Assembly (NCBI GenBank): GCA_905215655.1
Contig: CAJMQT010000013.1
Span: 1 to 24,806 of the forward strand
Length of the DNA: 24,806 nucleotides
Reading direction: 5' to 3'
From: an uncultured bacterium
GTDB lineage: Bacteria > Bacteroidota > Bacteroidia > Bacteroidales > Bacteroidaceae
Shown: piece by piece, positions 6,684 through 14,600 of the stretch
Layout: each line of letters opens with the position of its first letter
Position numbering within the stretch: position 1 is the first letter of the stretch
Program-made: the position numbers and the translations under genes
The notes under the pieces: generated by a model
Told to the model about the DNA's origin: nothing
Database searches by the model: none
Seen by the model: the letters and a program-made list of their open reading frames with translations, nothing else

Positions 6684-7756
6684 AACCGCAACGCATATTA
6701 TTCATAGACAGGGACGGAACGCTGATTGAAGAGCCCGCCGACGAGCAAATTGACGCCTTTGAAAAGCTCAAATTCACGCGTGGAATGTTTCGTAATCTCG
6801 GCTTTATACGTTCCAAACTCGACTTCAAGTTTGTCATGGTAAGCAATCAAGACGGACTTGGCACGCCTTCTTTTCCCGAAGATACGTTCTTCCCCGTTCA
6901 CAATTTTATCCTTCAAACACTTGAAGGCGAGGGCATAACGTTTGATGATATACTTATCGACCGCCATTTCCCGGAAGACAATCATCCGTGTCGTAAGCCC
7001 GGGACGGGCATGCTTACCGAATACATCGGCAACCCGAAATATGACCTTGAAGGCAGTTACGTCATCGGAGACAGGGACACCGACCGGCAGCTTGCAGACA
7101 ATTTAGGTTGCAAGGCGTTGATTCTCGGCAAGGACGGAATGGACTGGGACAAGATAGCGGAAATCCTTTTTGCTGGCGAAAGAACAGCGGAGATACGACG
7201 GACGACCAAAGAAACGGATATAAGCGTAAGCCTTAATATTGACGGAACCGGGCAATGTGACATCTCTACCGGGCTCGGTTTCTTTGATCACATGCTCGAA
7301 CAGATTGGTCGTCACGGGCTTTTCGACCTGACGATACACGTTAAAGGAGACCTCAATGTTGACGAGCACCACACCATCGAAGATACGGCTATCGTGCTTG
7401 GAGAGTGCATCTTGAAGGCACTTGGTGATAAGCGGGGTATCGAACGTTACGGCTATTGCCTGCCGATGGACGACTGTCTCTGTCTGGCGGCTATTGATTT
7501 CGGCGGTCGACCGTGGCTGGTGTGGGACGCAGAGTTCAAGCGTGAGAAGATTGGAGATGTCCCGACAGAGATGTTCTTGCACTTTTTTAAGAGCCTGAGC
7601 GATGCCGCACGCATGAACCTGAACATCAAAGCCGAAGGTCAGAATGAACATCATAAGATTGAAGGAATATTCAAAGCATTGGCAAGAGCTTTGAAAATGG
7701 CGGTGAAAAGAGACATTTATCACTTTGAACTGCCGTCTACCAAGGGCATGCTTTAA
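6680..7756 (+). CDS. hisB: Bifunctional histidinol-phosphatase / imidazoleglycerol-phosphate dehydratase
   Basis: A two-domain cytoplasmic enzyme catalysing the dehydration of imidazole glycerol phosphate and the dephosphorylation of histidinol phosphate in histidine synthesis. The N-terminal HAD phosphatase (about 1-165) has the motif FIDRDGTL (Asp10 nucleophile, Asp12), SNQDGLGT and VIGDRDTD. The C-terminal dehydratase (about 168-358) has FFDHMLEQIGRHG, DEHHTIEDTAIVLGE and NEHHKIEGIFKALARALK, which carry the metal-binding His/Glu residues. The length of 358 is close to E. coli HisB (355). The Zn loop, C-x-H-x5-C-x-C in E. coli, reads D-x-H-x5-H-x-C here (Asp94, His96, His102, Cys104). No other his genes are adjacent; the neighbour upstream is a membrane protein overlapping by 4 nt. 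Confidence 0.96.
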   Translation: MKPQRILFIDRDGTLIEEPADEQIDAFEKLKFTRGMFRNLGFIRSKLDFKFVMVSNQDGLGTPSFPEDTFFPVHNFILQTLEGEGITFDDILIDRHFPEDNHPCRKPGTGMLTEYIGNPKYDLEGSYVIGDRDTDRQLADNLGCKALILGKDGMDWDKIAEILFAGERTAEIRRTTKETDISVSLNIDGTGQCDISTGLGFFDHMLEQIGRHGLFDLTIHVKGDLNVDEHHTIEDTAIVLGECILKALGDKRGIERYGYCLPMDDCLCLAAIDFGGRPWLVWDAEFKREKIGDVPTEMFLHFFKSLSDAARMNLNIKAEGQNEHHKIEGIFKALARALKMAVKRDIYHFELPSTKGML

Positions 7757-7838
7757 TTATAAAAACGCTCTCAACGATTGACTTATACAACGTCAGAGAC
7801 GTCTTGATAAGAAAAAATAAGAAAGGAAACATACAGTC

Positions 7839-8822
7839 ATGAAGCTATTGAAATGGGGCTTTATAGGTTGTGGTGAAGTGACGGAGAAGAAGTCCGGACC
7901 GGCATTCAACGAAGTTGAAGGGTCGGAAGTGATAGCCGTCATGAGCCGTAACGAGCGTAAGGCGCGCTCTTATGCCGAACGACATCGTGTTAGTAAATGG
8001 TACACCGACGCCATGGAACTGATTGAAGACCCTGACGTTAACGCCATATACATAGCCACGCCGCCGTCAAGTCATGCCACATTTGCCATAATGTCGATGC
8101 GGGCAGGCAAGCCCGTGTATGTCGAGAAGCCGCTGGCGTCGAGTTATGACGACTGCATCCGTGTAAACAGAGTTAGCGAACAGACCGGCGTTCCGTGCTT
8201 TGTAGCATATTACAGACGTTATCTTCCGTATTTCAAGAAAGTAAAAGAAATAATAGATAACGGCATTATCGGCAAGATACTTAACGTCCAGATACGTTTC
8301 TCCTGTCCGCCTCGTGACTTGGATACGGCAACCGGTGAGGCGCAGCCTTGGCGTGTCCAGCCCGACATTGCGGGCGGCGGCTACTTCTATGACCTTGCAT
8401 CTCATCAGCTTGATTTCCTTCAAGAAGTGTTCGGAGTGATTGTCGAGGCGGAAGGAATGTGCGCCAATCGCGCCGGGCTATATCCCGCCGAAGACTGTGT
8501 CAGCGCGTGTTTCAGGTTTGAAAGCGGACTTCCCGGCAGCGGATCTTGGTGCTTTGTGGGGCACAATTCTGCAAAAGAAGACCGGATTGAGGTTATCGGC
8601 GACAAGGGCATATTGAACTTCTCTGTTTTCAATTTCGACCCGATAGAACTTATAACGAGCGACGGAAGAACGATGATTGAGATCCAAAATCCGCCTCATG
8701 TGCAGCTCCCGCTGATCAAGTCGGTGGTAGAAGACCTGCAAGGACTTGACTCCTGCTCATGCACGAGCGTGTCAGCAACGCCCGTAAATTGGGTCATGGA
8801 CCGTATTCTTGGCAAGTTCTGA
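7839..8822 (+). CDS. Gfo/Idh/MocA family NAD(P)-dependent oxidoreductase
   Basis: A 327-residue protein with an N-terminal Rossmann fold (KWGFIGCGEVTEKKSGPAF near residues 5-25; IYIATPPSSHATFA near 70-83), the family EKP motif in GKPVYVEKPLASSYDDC (catalytic Lys region) and the C-terminal alpha/beta domain with IAGGGYFYDLASHQLDFL, whose His is the usual catalytic residue. Members oxidise or reduce sugars, inositols or related compounds; the substrate cannot be read from sequence. A purine-rich stretch AAGAAAGGAAA lies 10-20 nt before the ATG. It follows hisB by 82 nt on the same strand and may share its transcript. Confidence 0.93.
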   Translation: MKLLKWGFIGCGEVTEKKSGPAFNEVEGSEVIAVMSRNERKARSYAERHRVSKWYTDAMELIEDPDVNAIYIATPPSSHATFAIMSMRAGKPVYVEKPLASSYDDCIRVNRVSEQTGVPCFVAYYRRYLPYFKKVKEIIDNGIIGKILNVQIRFSCPPRDLDTATGEAQPWRVQPDIAGGGYFYDLASHQLDFLQEVFGVIVEAEGMCANRAGLYPAEDCVSACFRFESGLPGSGSWCFVGHNSAKEDRIEVIGDKGILNFSVFNFDPIELITSDGRTMIEIQNPPHVQLPLIKSVVEDLQGLDSCSCTSVSATPVNWVMDRILGKF

Positions 8823-8857
8823 TGCTCTATCCCGCTTAATATCAACCAACAACGGTC

Positions 8858-10033
8858 ATGAAACGTTATTCTATTTTGCTGCTTCTCGCCGTCGCGACAT
8901 TGCCTTCTTGTGGCTCGACAGCCTGTCTTCCGGTTCCGGAAGACACAGTTGTTGCGGTGAAAGCAGATACCGTTCCCATGCTTGCCGACCATCTCTCGCT
9001 CGGCGAAACACCGGAAAGAAAGGTTAAAAAGAATACCGTTTTCAGACGCATCGGCAAGTTTTTCACCAAGATTTTCAAAGATTTCAACGATATAGACAAG
9101 AATTATATCGAGCCGCAACATTACAATTACACAGTCATGTTGCAAAATACCAACACTTATGAGATTTACGAACTAATCAGCAAATCCGGTCAGTCGATAA
9201 CGTTTGCTCCCAAAATAGTTCCTAAGATAGGACCGTATGTCGGATGGCGATGGATCTTTCTCGGTTACACTTTTGACATAGGACACATCAGCAGCGATAA
9301 AAACAAGAAAGAGTTAGAGCTTAGTCTTTACAGCTCAATGTTCGGCGTAGACCTTTATTACAGGAAGACCGGCAATGATTATCGCATCCGTGAAGCCGAT
9401 TTCGGTCGCGACATAGACGTCGGAGAGCTTAAAGGTGTGCCCTTTTCCGGGCTTTCCGTCGGGATTAAAGGCTTTGACATTTACTATATTTTCAATCATC
9501 GTAAGTTCTCATATCCCGCCGCTTTCAGTCAGAGCACATGCCAACGCCGCAGTTGCGGGTCGCCTTTGGTCGGCATCGGTTACGCCTCCCATACTCTCGA
9601 ACTGGACTATGACAAGTTGAAAAATGTGGTGGAAAACAAGTTCAAGGAGAGTTCACAAGACGTCACTTTGGACTCAGACCTTATGTTTGATAAGGTTCGT
9701 TACACCTCATATTCCGTTTCCGGAGGCTATGCTTACAACTGGGTTTTCGCCCGAAACTTCCTCTTTGCCGCATCGTTATCCGCCGCATTGGCTTATAAGA
9801 AGTCGGAAGGCGACATGAAAAAAGATAACGATTTCTTTTTGAAAGGTTTTGATTTCAAAGACTTTAACATCGATGGAGTAGGGCGTTTCGGCTTGGTCTG
9901 GAACAACACAAAGTATTACGCAGGCAGCAGCGTGGTACTCCATTCATACAAATATCATAAGAGCCGTTTCTCAACAAACAACGTCTTCGGCTCTTTCAAC
10001 ATTTATTTCGGAGTAAACTTTGGAAAGAAATAA
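8858..10033 (+). CDS. DUF4421 family lipoprotein, probable beta-rich envelope protein
   Basis: A 391-residue protein starting with a lipoprotein signal peptide (lipobox LPSC, Cys near residue 19). The segment from IDKNYIEPQHYNYTVMLQN through GQSITFAPKIVPKIGPYVG to WRWIFLGYTFDI is typical of DUF4421 (PF14391). The remainder consists of alternating amphipathic strands ending in FNIYFGVNFGKK, consistent with an envelope beta-barrel or beta-rich fold. Function is unknown. The next gene (DUF1460 amidase-like) starts one base after the stop codon (TAA-C-ATG), so the two are almost certainly co-translated. Confidence 0.85.
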   Translation: MKRYSILLLLAVATLPSCGSTACLPVPEDTVVAVKADTVPMLADHLSLGETPERKVKKNTVFRRIGKFFTKIFKDFNDIDKNYIEPQHYNYTVMLQNTNTYEIYELISKSGQSITFAPKIVPKIGPYVGWRWIFLGYTFDIGHISSDKNKKELELSLYSSMFGVDLYYRKTGNDYRIREADFGRDIDVGELKGVPFSGLSVGIKGFDIYYIFNHRKFSYPAAFSQSTCQRRSCGSPLVGIGYASHTLELDYDKLKNVVENKFKESSQDVTLDSDLMFDKVRYTSYSVSGGYAYNWVFARNFLFAASLSAALAYKKSEGDMKKDNDFFLKGFDFKDFNIDGVGRFGLVWNNTKYYAGSSVVLHSYKYHKSRFSTNNVFGSFNIYFGVNFGKK

Positions 10034-10034
10034 C

Positions 10035-10895
10035 ATGAAAAAAATTATCACTTTATTAATATCCGTTTTTTGTTTTGCCGCTCTTCCGTGCAAGGCTTAC
10101 AAGGTGTGTTACGAAAAGTCAGACAGCATTAAGGTGGAACGCTTGCTGGCGGATGCGTCGAAACAGAAGTCGGGCACAAACCTGATAATCTATTTCGCAC
10201 GCCGTTTGCGCAAATTGCCTTACGTCGCCCACACCCTTGAAGTAAACAAAACGGAGCAGCTTGTGATAAATCTCAGACAGCTGGACTGTACCACCTACGT
10301 CGAGAATGTTGTTGCATTAAACCTGTGCATGCAGCAGAAGGCATACCGTTTCAAGAATTTCTGCGATAACATACGTCATCTGCGTTACCGCGACGGCGCC
10401 GTTCCGCATTATGTAAAACGCCTTCATTACTTTACCGACTGGATTGACAACAACACAAAGAAAGGCGTTTGTAGGGAGATACAGTCGCCCAATCCGCCGT
10501 TCACCGCGGTGCAGACGGTCAAGGTGAACTTTATGTCAGAGCATCCGGACAAATACAAAATGATTAAGGAAAACCCTGAATACAAGCCCGCGATAGCCCT
10601 CACGGAAAAGGCGATTAACGCCAAGAAATACAGATATATACCGAAGTCGGAGGTGAAAAACACGGCTCTGTTGCGTAAGACCGTTCGCGACGGAGACATC
10701 CTGGCGATAACAACGACGCTCAACGGGCTTGACATTCAGCACATCGGTTTTGCCGTATGGCACAAAGACGGTCTGCATCTGCTCAATGCGTCGAGTATCC
10801 ATCACAAGGTGGTGGAAGAGCCGATGACCCTATACCGATATCTTCAAAAGAAGAAAACAATGACGGGAATAAGGGTGGTGTCTTTGAAGAATTAA
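10035..10895 (+). CDS. DUF1460 family N-acetylmuramoyl-L-alanine amidase-like protein
   Basis: A 286-residue secreted protein with a signal peptide (MKKIITLLISVFCFAALPCKA). It matches DUF1460 (PF07313), a papain-like NlpC/P60-related fold described as N-acetylmuramoyl-L-alanine amidase-like. Candidate catalytic residues are Cys85 in QLDCTTYVENVVAL and His236 in DIQHIGFAVWH, and the GDILAITTT strand precedes the His. It probably cleaves muropeptides or recycles peptidoglycan in the periplasm. The ATG at 10035 follows the DUF4421 stop by one base; a TTG at 10020 would overlap that gene and precede the signal peptide. The last codons and the stop lie inside an inverted repeat. Confidence 0.9.
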   Translation: MKKIITLLISVFCFAALPCKAYKVCYEKSDSIKVERLLADASKQKSGTNLIIYFARRLRKLPYVAHTLEVNKTEQLVINLRQLDCTTYVENVVALNLCMQQKAYRFKNFCDNIRHLRYRDGAVPHYVKRLHYFTDWIDNNTKKGVCREIQSPNPPFTAVQTVKVNFMSEHPDKYKMIKENPEYKPAIALTEKAINAKKYRYIPKSEVKNTALLRKTVRDGDILAITTTLNGLDIQHIGFAVWHKDGLHLLNASSIHHKVVEEPMTLYRYLQKKKTMTGIRVVSLKN

Positions 10896-11037
10896 GAATT
10901 AAGAGTGAAGAATTAAGAATTATGATTTGTCTTCTAAATTGTTCATATATCAAATACATCACTCATAATTCTTAATTCTTCACTCTTAATTCTTAATTTT
11001 TCAAATTCTTAATTCTTCACTCATAATTCTTAATTCC
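10886..11037. repeat. Long AT-rich inverted repeat with a third partial copy
   Basis: The left arm 10886-10925 and right arm 10963-11002 are 40 nt long and complementary except for one G:T position; the loop is 37 nt. A further copy related to the right arm lies at 11003-11037. The words GAATTAAG and its complement CTTAATTC recur throughout. The element separates converging genes and contains both stop codons (10893-10895 plus strand, 11030-11032 minus strand). It probably terminates transcription in both directions. Confidence 0.85.
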
Positions 11038-11932
11038 TTCTGTATTCCTGCGGCGTCATGCCGGTAATACGTTTGAAATATTTGCAGAAGAAGCTCGGGG
11101 TGGTGAAGTTCAGCAGGTCCGTTATCTCGACAATCTGTTTGTCGGTGTGTTTCAACATAATCTTTGCCGATGTTATAATGGCACGGTCAATCCATTCTTT
11201 TGCCGTCACACCGCTTGCCTCTTTCACCACGGAACCGAGGTATCGGGGCGTTACGCACATCTTGTCGGCGTAAAAAGATATTGAATGCTCGGTGCAACTG
11301 TGCGCGTTCAGCAGTTTTATAAACCTGTCGAACATATCTCCCGTATGAGTCTTTCCGTTTTCGTTCCGGCTCTCGTTCTTGTTGTTAAGATAGTTGTAAT
11401 AATGTATCACGGCGTGAATAAGTCCGTTAAGAACGTCGTCCGAATAGCTCTTTTTATGAACAAGCTCCCATATTGAGCGCACCAACGAGTGCAGAAAGTC
11501 CATCTCCTCATCGTCAATGTTCAGCAACAAGCATGCCGCGTTGCTGCCGAGCGCCGGCGGAATATTATTGTTCAGCGCCATGTTTACCCGCTCGTTGCTT
11601 ACCATCATGCCGCACAGCTCAAAGTCTGGCGTGCCACTTTTCACCTGTAATATCGAGCCGGTACCGATAAAGACGGCCATGCCCTTGGTGATGTTCCTGT
11701 CGGTCATGTTGATTGAAACCTCCGCCGAGCCACGCGTAACGACGCCCAAGCGGCAGTCTTCTATAATATAAGGTGTGTCGTTTTTTATAATGTCGTATTC
11801 GAAAATGTTGCCTTGGTAAAACACGCCAATGCCCTTTGTGTAGAACGACATATGCTTGTCGGAGTAAAGGTCGCCTTTAAAAAACTCCCTCAGTTCCGAA
11901 AAAGATATACGCTTGGGCTGCCTCTGTTTCAT
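11030..11932 (-). CDS. AraC-family transcriptional regulator
   Basis: A 300-residue regulator. The N-terminal half (about 30-170) is a cupin-like sensory region (LGVVTRGSAEVSINMTDRN, then ITKGMAVFIGTGSILQV). The C-terminal ~100 residues form the two helix-turn-helix AraC DNA-binding domain: SISFYADKMCVTPRYLGSVV, VTAKEWIDRAIITSAKIML, QIVEITDLLNF and the signature FFCKYFKRITGMTPQEYRRN. It is transcribed away from the exporter operon at 12380 across a 447-nt gap, which makes it the natural candidate regulator of that operon. The stop codon lies within the AT-rich repeat. Confidence 0.93.
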   Translation of the reverse strand: MKQRQPKRISFSELREFFKGDLYSDKHMSFYTKGIGVFYQGNIFEYDIIKNDTPYIIEDCRLGVVTRGSAEVSINMTDRNITKGMAVFIGTGSILQVKSGTPDFELCGMMVSNERVNMALNNNIPPALGSNAACLLLNIDDEEMDFLHSLVRSIWELVHKKSYSDDVLNGLIHAVIHYYNYLNNKNESRNENGKTHTGDMFDRFIKLLNAHSCTEHSISFYADKMCVTPRYLGSVVKEASGVTAKEWIDRAIITSAKIMLKHTDKQIVEITDLLNFTTPSFFCKYFKRITGMTPQEYRRN

Positions 11933-11957
11933 GATTTATCGTTTTATCGTTATTGCA

Positions 11958-11989
11958 CAAATGTAGCTTAAATATTGAATAATGGCAAT
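11958..11989 (-). promoter_or_regulatory. Promoter of the araC-family gene
   Basis: On the minus strand TACATTTG (11958-11965) is an exact -7 match, with ATTG (11986-11989) 20 nt upstream as a 3-of-4 match to -33 TTTG. The leader is about 20 nt. Confidence 0.6.
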
Positions 11990-12042
11990 AAATCAGCCGT
12001 AAAATATGCTTTTTATGCGTATTATAATACAAATGGAACATT

Positions 12043-12066
12043 ATAACGCTTTATCGGATAACGCTT
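12043..12066. promoter_or_regulatory. Direct repeat ATAACGCTT, candidate regulator site
   Basis: ATAACGCTT occurs at 12043-12051 and again at 12058-12066, a 15-nt period. The second copy covers the position where a -33 box for the -7 box at 12084 would lie, and no -33 consensus is present there. This is a typical placement for an AraC-type activator; the assignment is inference. Confidence 0.45.
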
Positions 12067-12083
12067 CCCGGTGTTTATTGCTA

Positions 12084-12091
12084 TATCTTTG
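12084..12091 (+). promoter_or_regulatory. -7 box of the exporter operon
   Basis: TATCTTTG matches TAnnTTTG exactly. No TTTG-like -33 is present at the expected distance, suggesting activator dependence. The predicted leader to the tolC-like start is about 280 nt and includes the AAAAG-N5-CTTTT array. Confidence 0.5.
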
Positions 12092-12147
12092 TAACTGTAA
12101 AAAAGAACATCGGCAAGCTGTAAGACCGACACCGTTAACTGGCGGTC

Positions 12148-12262
12148 ATGCAAAAGACCGTTACTTACGATTTGAAAGGTAAGCTTTTGTCTTGCGAAAG
12201 GTGGTCTTTTACACGCTAAAAGCTTACCTTTTACACGCTAAAAGACCGCCTTTTGGAAAGCG
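12148..12262. repeat. Tandem AAAAG-N5-CTTTT array, copy 2
   Basis: Five units (12148-12170 degenerate, 12171-12191, 12192-12214, 12215-12236, 12237-12262). Cores are ACCGT, GTAAG, GTGGT, CTTAC and ACCGC. GTAAG/CTTAC are exact reverse complements within this copy. ACCGC and ACCGT are exact reverse complements of cores GCGGT and ACGGT in the first array. The last unit ends TTTTGGAAAGCG as in copy 1. It lies in the presumed 5' leader of the exporter operon. Confidence 0.8.
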
Positions 12263-12379
12263 CCTGACAGCCGATGAAAACTGTAAGGAAACTACATTGA
12301 TAATGTTTCGGATTGTAAGTAAAAGCATTGATGATGTAATCCTTCGGGGAAATAAGAATAAAACGAAAACAGATAAGAT

Positions 12380-13666
12380 ATGAAACGTTTTAAAAAGACT
12401 ATTGTCGTGGTGGCGCTGGCGCTCCTCGTTCTGCCCCTGAAAGCACAGATCACTCTCGACGAATGCCAACGGCTGGCGCGTGAGAATTATCCTCTGCTGA
12501 AACGATACGACTTGATACGCCGGACAACCGACTACACGTTGAGCAACCTGAACAAAGGTTATCTGCCACAACTGACGCTCGGGGCGCAGGCGTCTTTGCA
12601 GAGCGACGTAATGACCTTGCCCGATATGCTGCAAGAACTGCTGCGCTCCAACGGTTACAACCCCGAGGGGTTGAAGAAGGATCAGTATAAGGTGCAGCTC
12701 GAACTTAACCAGATTGTCTATGACGGCGGCAAAATTCGTGCTGACAAGGAGGTGGCAAAGCTCGACGGAGAGGTGAGAGACCGCCGGACCGACGTTGATA
12801 TGTACGCCCTTCGCGACCGTGTCAACAACCTCTTCTTCGGTATCCTGCTGCTTGACGACAAGCTCCGTCTGAACGACGATTTGCAGACGCTGCTGCTTGA
12901 CAACCAACGTAAGCTGGAGGCGATGCGACGCAACGGAACGGCGATGCAGAGCGATGTCAACGCCGTGAAAGCCGAATATCTCTGCGCCAAACGTCAGGAA
13001 ACGGAACTCATGTCGGTGCGCGAGAGCTATCGTAACATGCTCGCGGTATTCATCGGACGTAAGGTCGACGACGTTCTTGCAAAGCCCGTGCCGTCGTTAC
13101 CCTTATCGAAAGAGACGCTGAGACCCGAGTTGCTGATGTACGACACGCAAATACGGCAGACCCGGGCGCGCATAAATCAGGTCAACGCAGGGCTGCGACC
13201 CACGTTAAGTCTCTTTGCACAAGGATATTACGGCTACCCGGGTTATAACATGTTCGACGACATGTTCAGTCGCGACTTCTCGCTTAACGGCATGGTGGGC
13301 GTGCGCCTCAGTTGGAACATCGGCAGGTTTTACACAAGCAGGAACGACCGCCGCATACTCTCGACGGCGATCGATGAACTTGAAAACCGTCGCGAGGTGT
13401 TCCTCTTCAACAACCGTCTGCAATCGACGGAGGATGCAGCGGCAATAGAGAAATACCGCAAAATGATGAACGAAGACGACGAGATCATAAGTCTGCGGAT
13501 GGCTGTCCGCCGCTCGGCGGAGGCGAAACTCGAACACGGAATAATCGACGTGAACGACCTCTTGCAGGAAATCATCCGCGAACACAACGCCCGCACCGAC
13601 CTTTCGACCCATGAGACGGAGATGCTCAAAAGCATTTATGAATTGAAAAATACATTAAACCAATAA
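12380..13666 (+). CDS. TolC-family outer-membrane efflux protein
   Basis: A 428-residue protein with a signal peptide (MKRFKKTIVVVALALLVLPLKAQ). It opens with the characteristic ITLDECQRLARENYPLL and contains long heptad-rich helical stretches (about 125-215 and 330-425) and two beta segments (LSNLNKGYLPQLTLGAQASL; INQVNAGLRPTLSLFAQGYY). It shows the internal duplication typical of OEP/TolC proteins and forms the outer-membrane channel of a tripartite exporter. First gene of a six-gene plus-strand operon with short gaps; the next gene starts 14 nt downstream. Confidence 0.94.
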   Translation: MKRFKKTIVVVALALLVLPLKAQITLDECQRLARENYPLLKRYDLIRRTTDYTLSNLNKGYLPQLTLGAQASLQSDVMTLPDMLQELLRSNGYNPEGLKKDQYKVQLELNQIVYDGGKIRADKEVAKLDGEVRDRRTDVDMYALRDRVNNLFFGILLLDDKLRLNDDLQTLLLDNQRKLEAMRRNGTAMQSDVNAVKAEYLCAKRQETELMSVRESYRNMLAVFIGRKVDDVLAKPVPSLPLSKETLRPELLMYDTQIRQTRARINQVNAGLRPTLSLFAQGYYGYPGYNMFDDMFSRDFSLNGMVGVRLSWNIGRFYTSRNDRRILSTAIDELENRREVFLFNNRLQSTEDAAAIEKYRKMMNEDDEIISLRMAVRRSAEAKLEHGIIDVNDLLQEIIREHNARTDLSTHETEMLKSIYELKNTLNQ

Positions 13667-13680
13667 CCACAGATACTATT

Positions 13681-14574
13681 ATGAAAGCAAAAATCATCTT
13701 CATGACGGCAGCGGCGGTGACGCTTTGCGCCTGCAACAATAACGACACGGCGTATGACGCGTCGGGAGTATTCGAGACAACGGAGGTAATCGTGTCGGCA
13801 AAAGGCACCGGCGAGATACTCTCTTTCAATGTGGAGGAGGGACAGAACGTAAACAAAGGCGAAGAACTGGGACGCATCGACACGCAACAACTACTGCTGA
13901 AAAAGAACCAGCTCTCGTCATCAATCTCGGCAACCGACAGCCGACGGCTGGACGAGGGACGGCAGGTGGCGTCGCTGAAACAGCAAATCGCCAACCTCAG
14001 ACGCGAACGGAAACGTTTTGCCGAACTGCTTAAAGCCGATGCGGCAACGGAAAAACAGGTGGATGACATCGACTATCAGATTGAGGTACTGCAACGTCAG
14101 CTCGCCGCAACGCAGGAACAGATAAGCAGCAACAACAGCAGTCTTGCCAACCAGAGCACAAGCATCGAGGCACAGCTGGCACAACTTGACGATCAGATAG
14201 ACAATTCGTTGATTGTCAGTCCGATAAAGGGCGTCGTTCTGACAAAGTACGCCGAGCAGGGCGAATATGCCTCTCCGGGCAGAGCCTTGTTTAAAGTTGC
14301 CGATGTGAAGAGAATGAAACTCCGTGCATATATCACGGCGGGACAACTTACTTCGCTGAAAATAGGACAGAAAGTCAAGGTCTATGCCGACCAAGGAGAC
14401 AGCGGACGGAAGGAATATGAAGGCACGGTGACATGGATTTCGAACAAAGCCGAGTTCACCCCGAAGACCATTCAGACCCGGGACGAACGAGCCAATCTGG
14501 TCTATGCCGTTAAGATTGACGTTTCAAATGACGGACTGATAAAGCGCGGAATGTACGGAGACGTTAAGTTTTAA
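13681..14574 (+). CDS. HlyD-family periplasmic adaptor lipoprotein
   Basis: A 297-residue membrane-fusion protein. The N-terminus is a lipoprotein signal (AVTLCAC lipobox, Cys near residue 19). A biotinyl-lipoyl-like half motif follows (VSAKGTGEILSFNVEEGQNV, near 39-58), then a coiled-coil hairpin (about 70-170, rich in Q/E/L), the second lipoyl half (IVSPIKGVVLTKYAEQGEYA) and a beta-barrel region (GQKVKVYADQG). It links the inner-membrane ABC transporter to the TolC channel and corresponds to YbhG in E. coli. Lipid anchoring replaces the usual N-terminal membrane helix. Confidence 0.93.
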   Translation: MKAKIIFMTAAAVTLCACNNNDTAYDASGVFETTEVIVSAKGTGEILSFNVEEGQNVNKGEELGRIDTQQLLLKKNQLSSSISATDSRRLDEGRQVASLKQQIANLRRERKRFAELLKADAATEKQVDDIDYQIEVLQRQLAATQEQISSNNSSLANQSTSIEAQLAQLDDQIDNSLIVSPIKGVVLTKYAEQGEYASPGRALFKVADVKRMKLRAYITAGQLTSLKIGQKVKVYADQGDSGRKEYEGTVTWISNKAEFTPKTIQTRDERANLVYAVKIDVSNDGLIKRGMYGDVKF

Positions 14575-14600
14575 CCCGAATCGAAACACGTATTTGATTT

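Noticed and set aside
7103..7723. 206-codon minus-strand frame opposite hisB
   Set aside because: It is antisense to strongly conserved HisB motifs and has no family resemblance of its own.
12224..12907. 227-codon minus-strand frame opposite the tolC-like gene
   Set aside because: It is a low-complexity shadow frame antisense to a clear TolC protein and runs into the repeat array.
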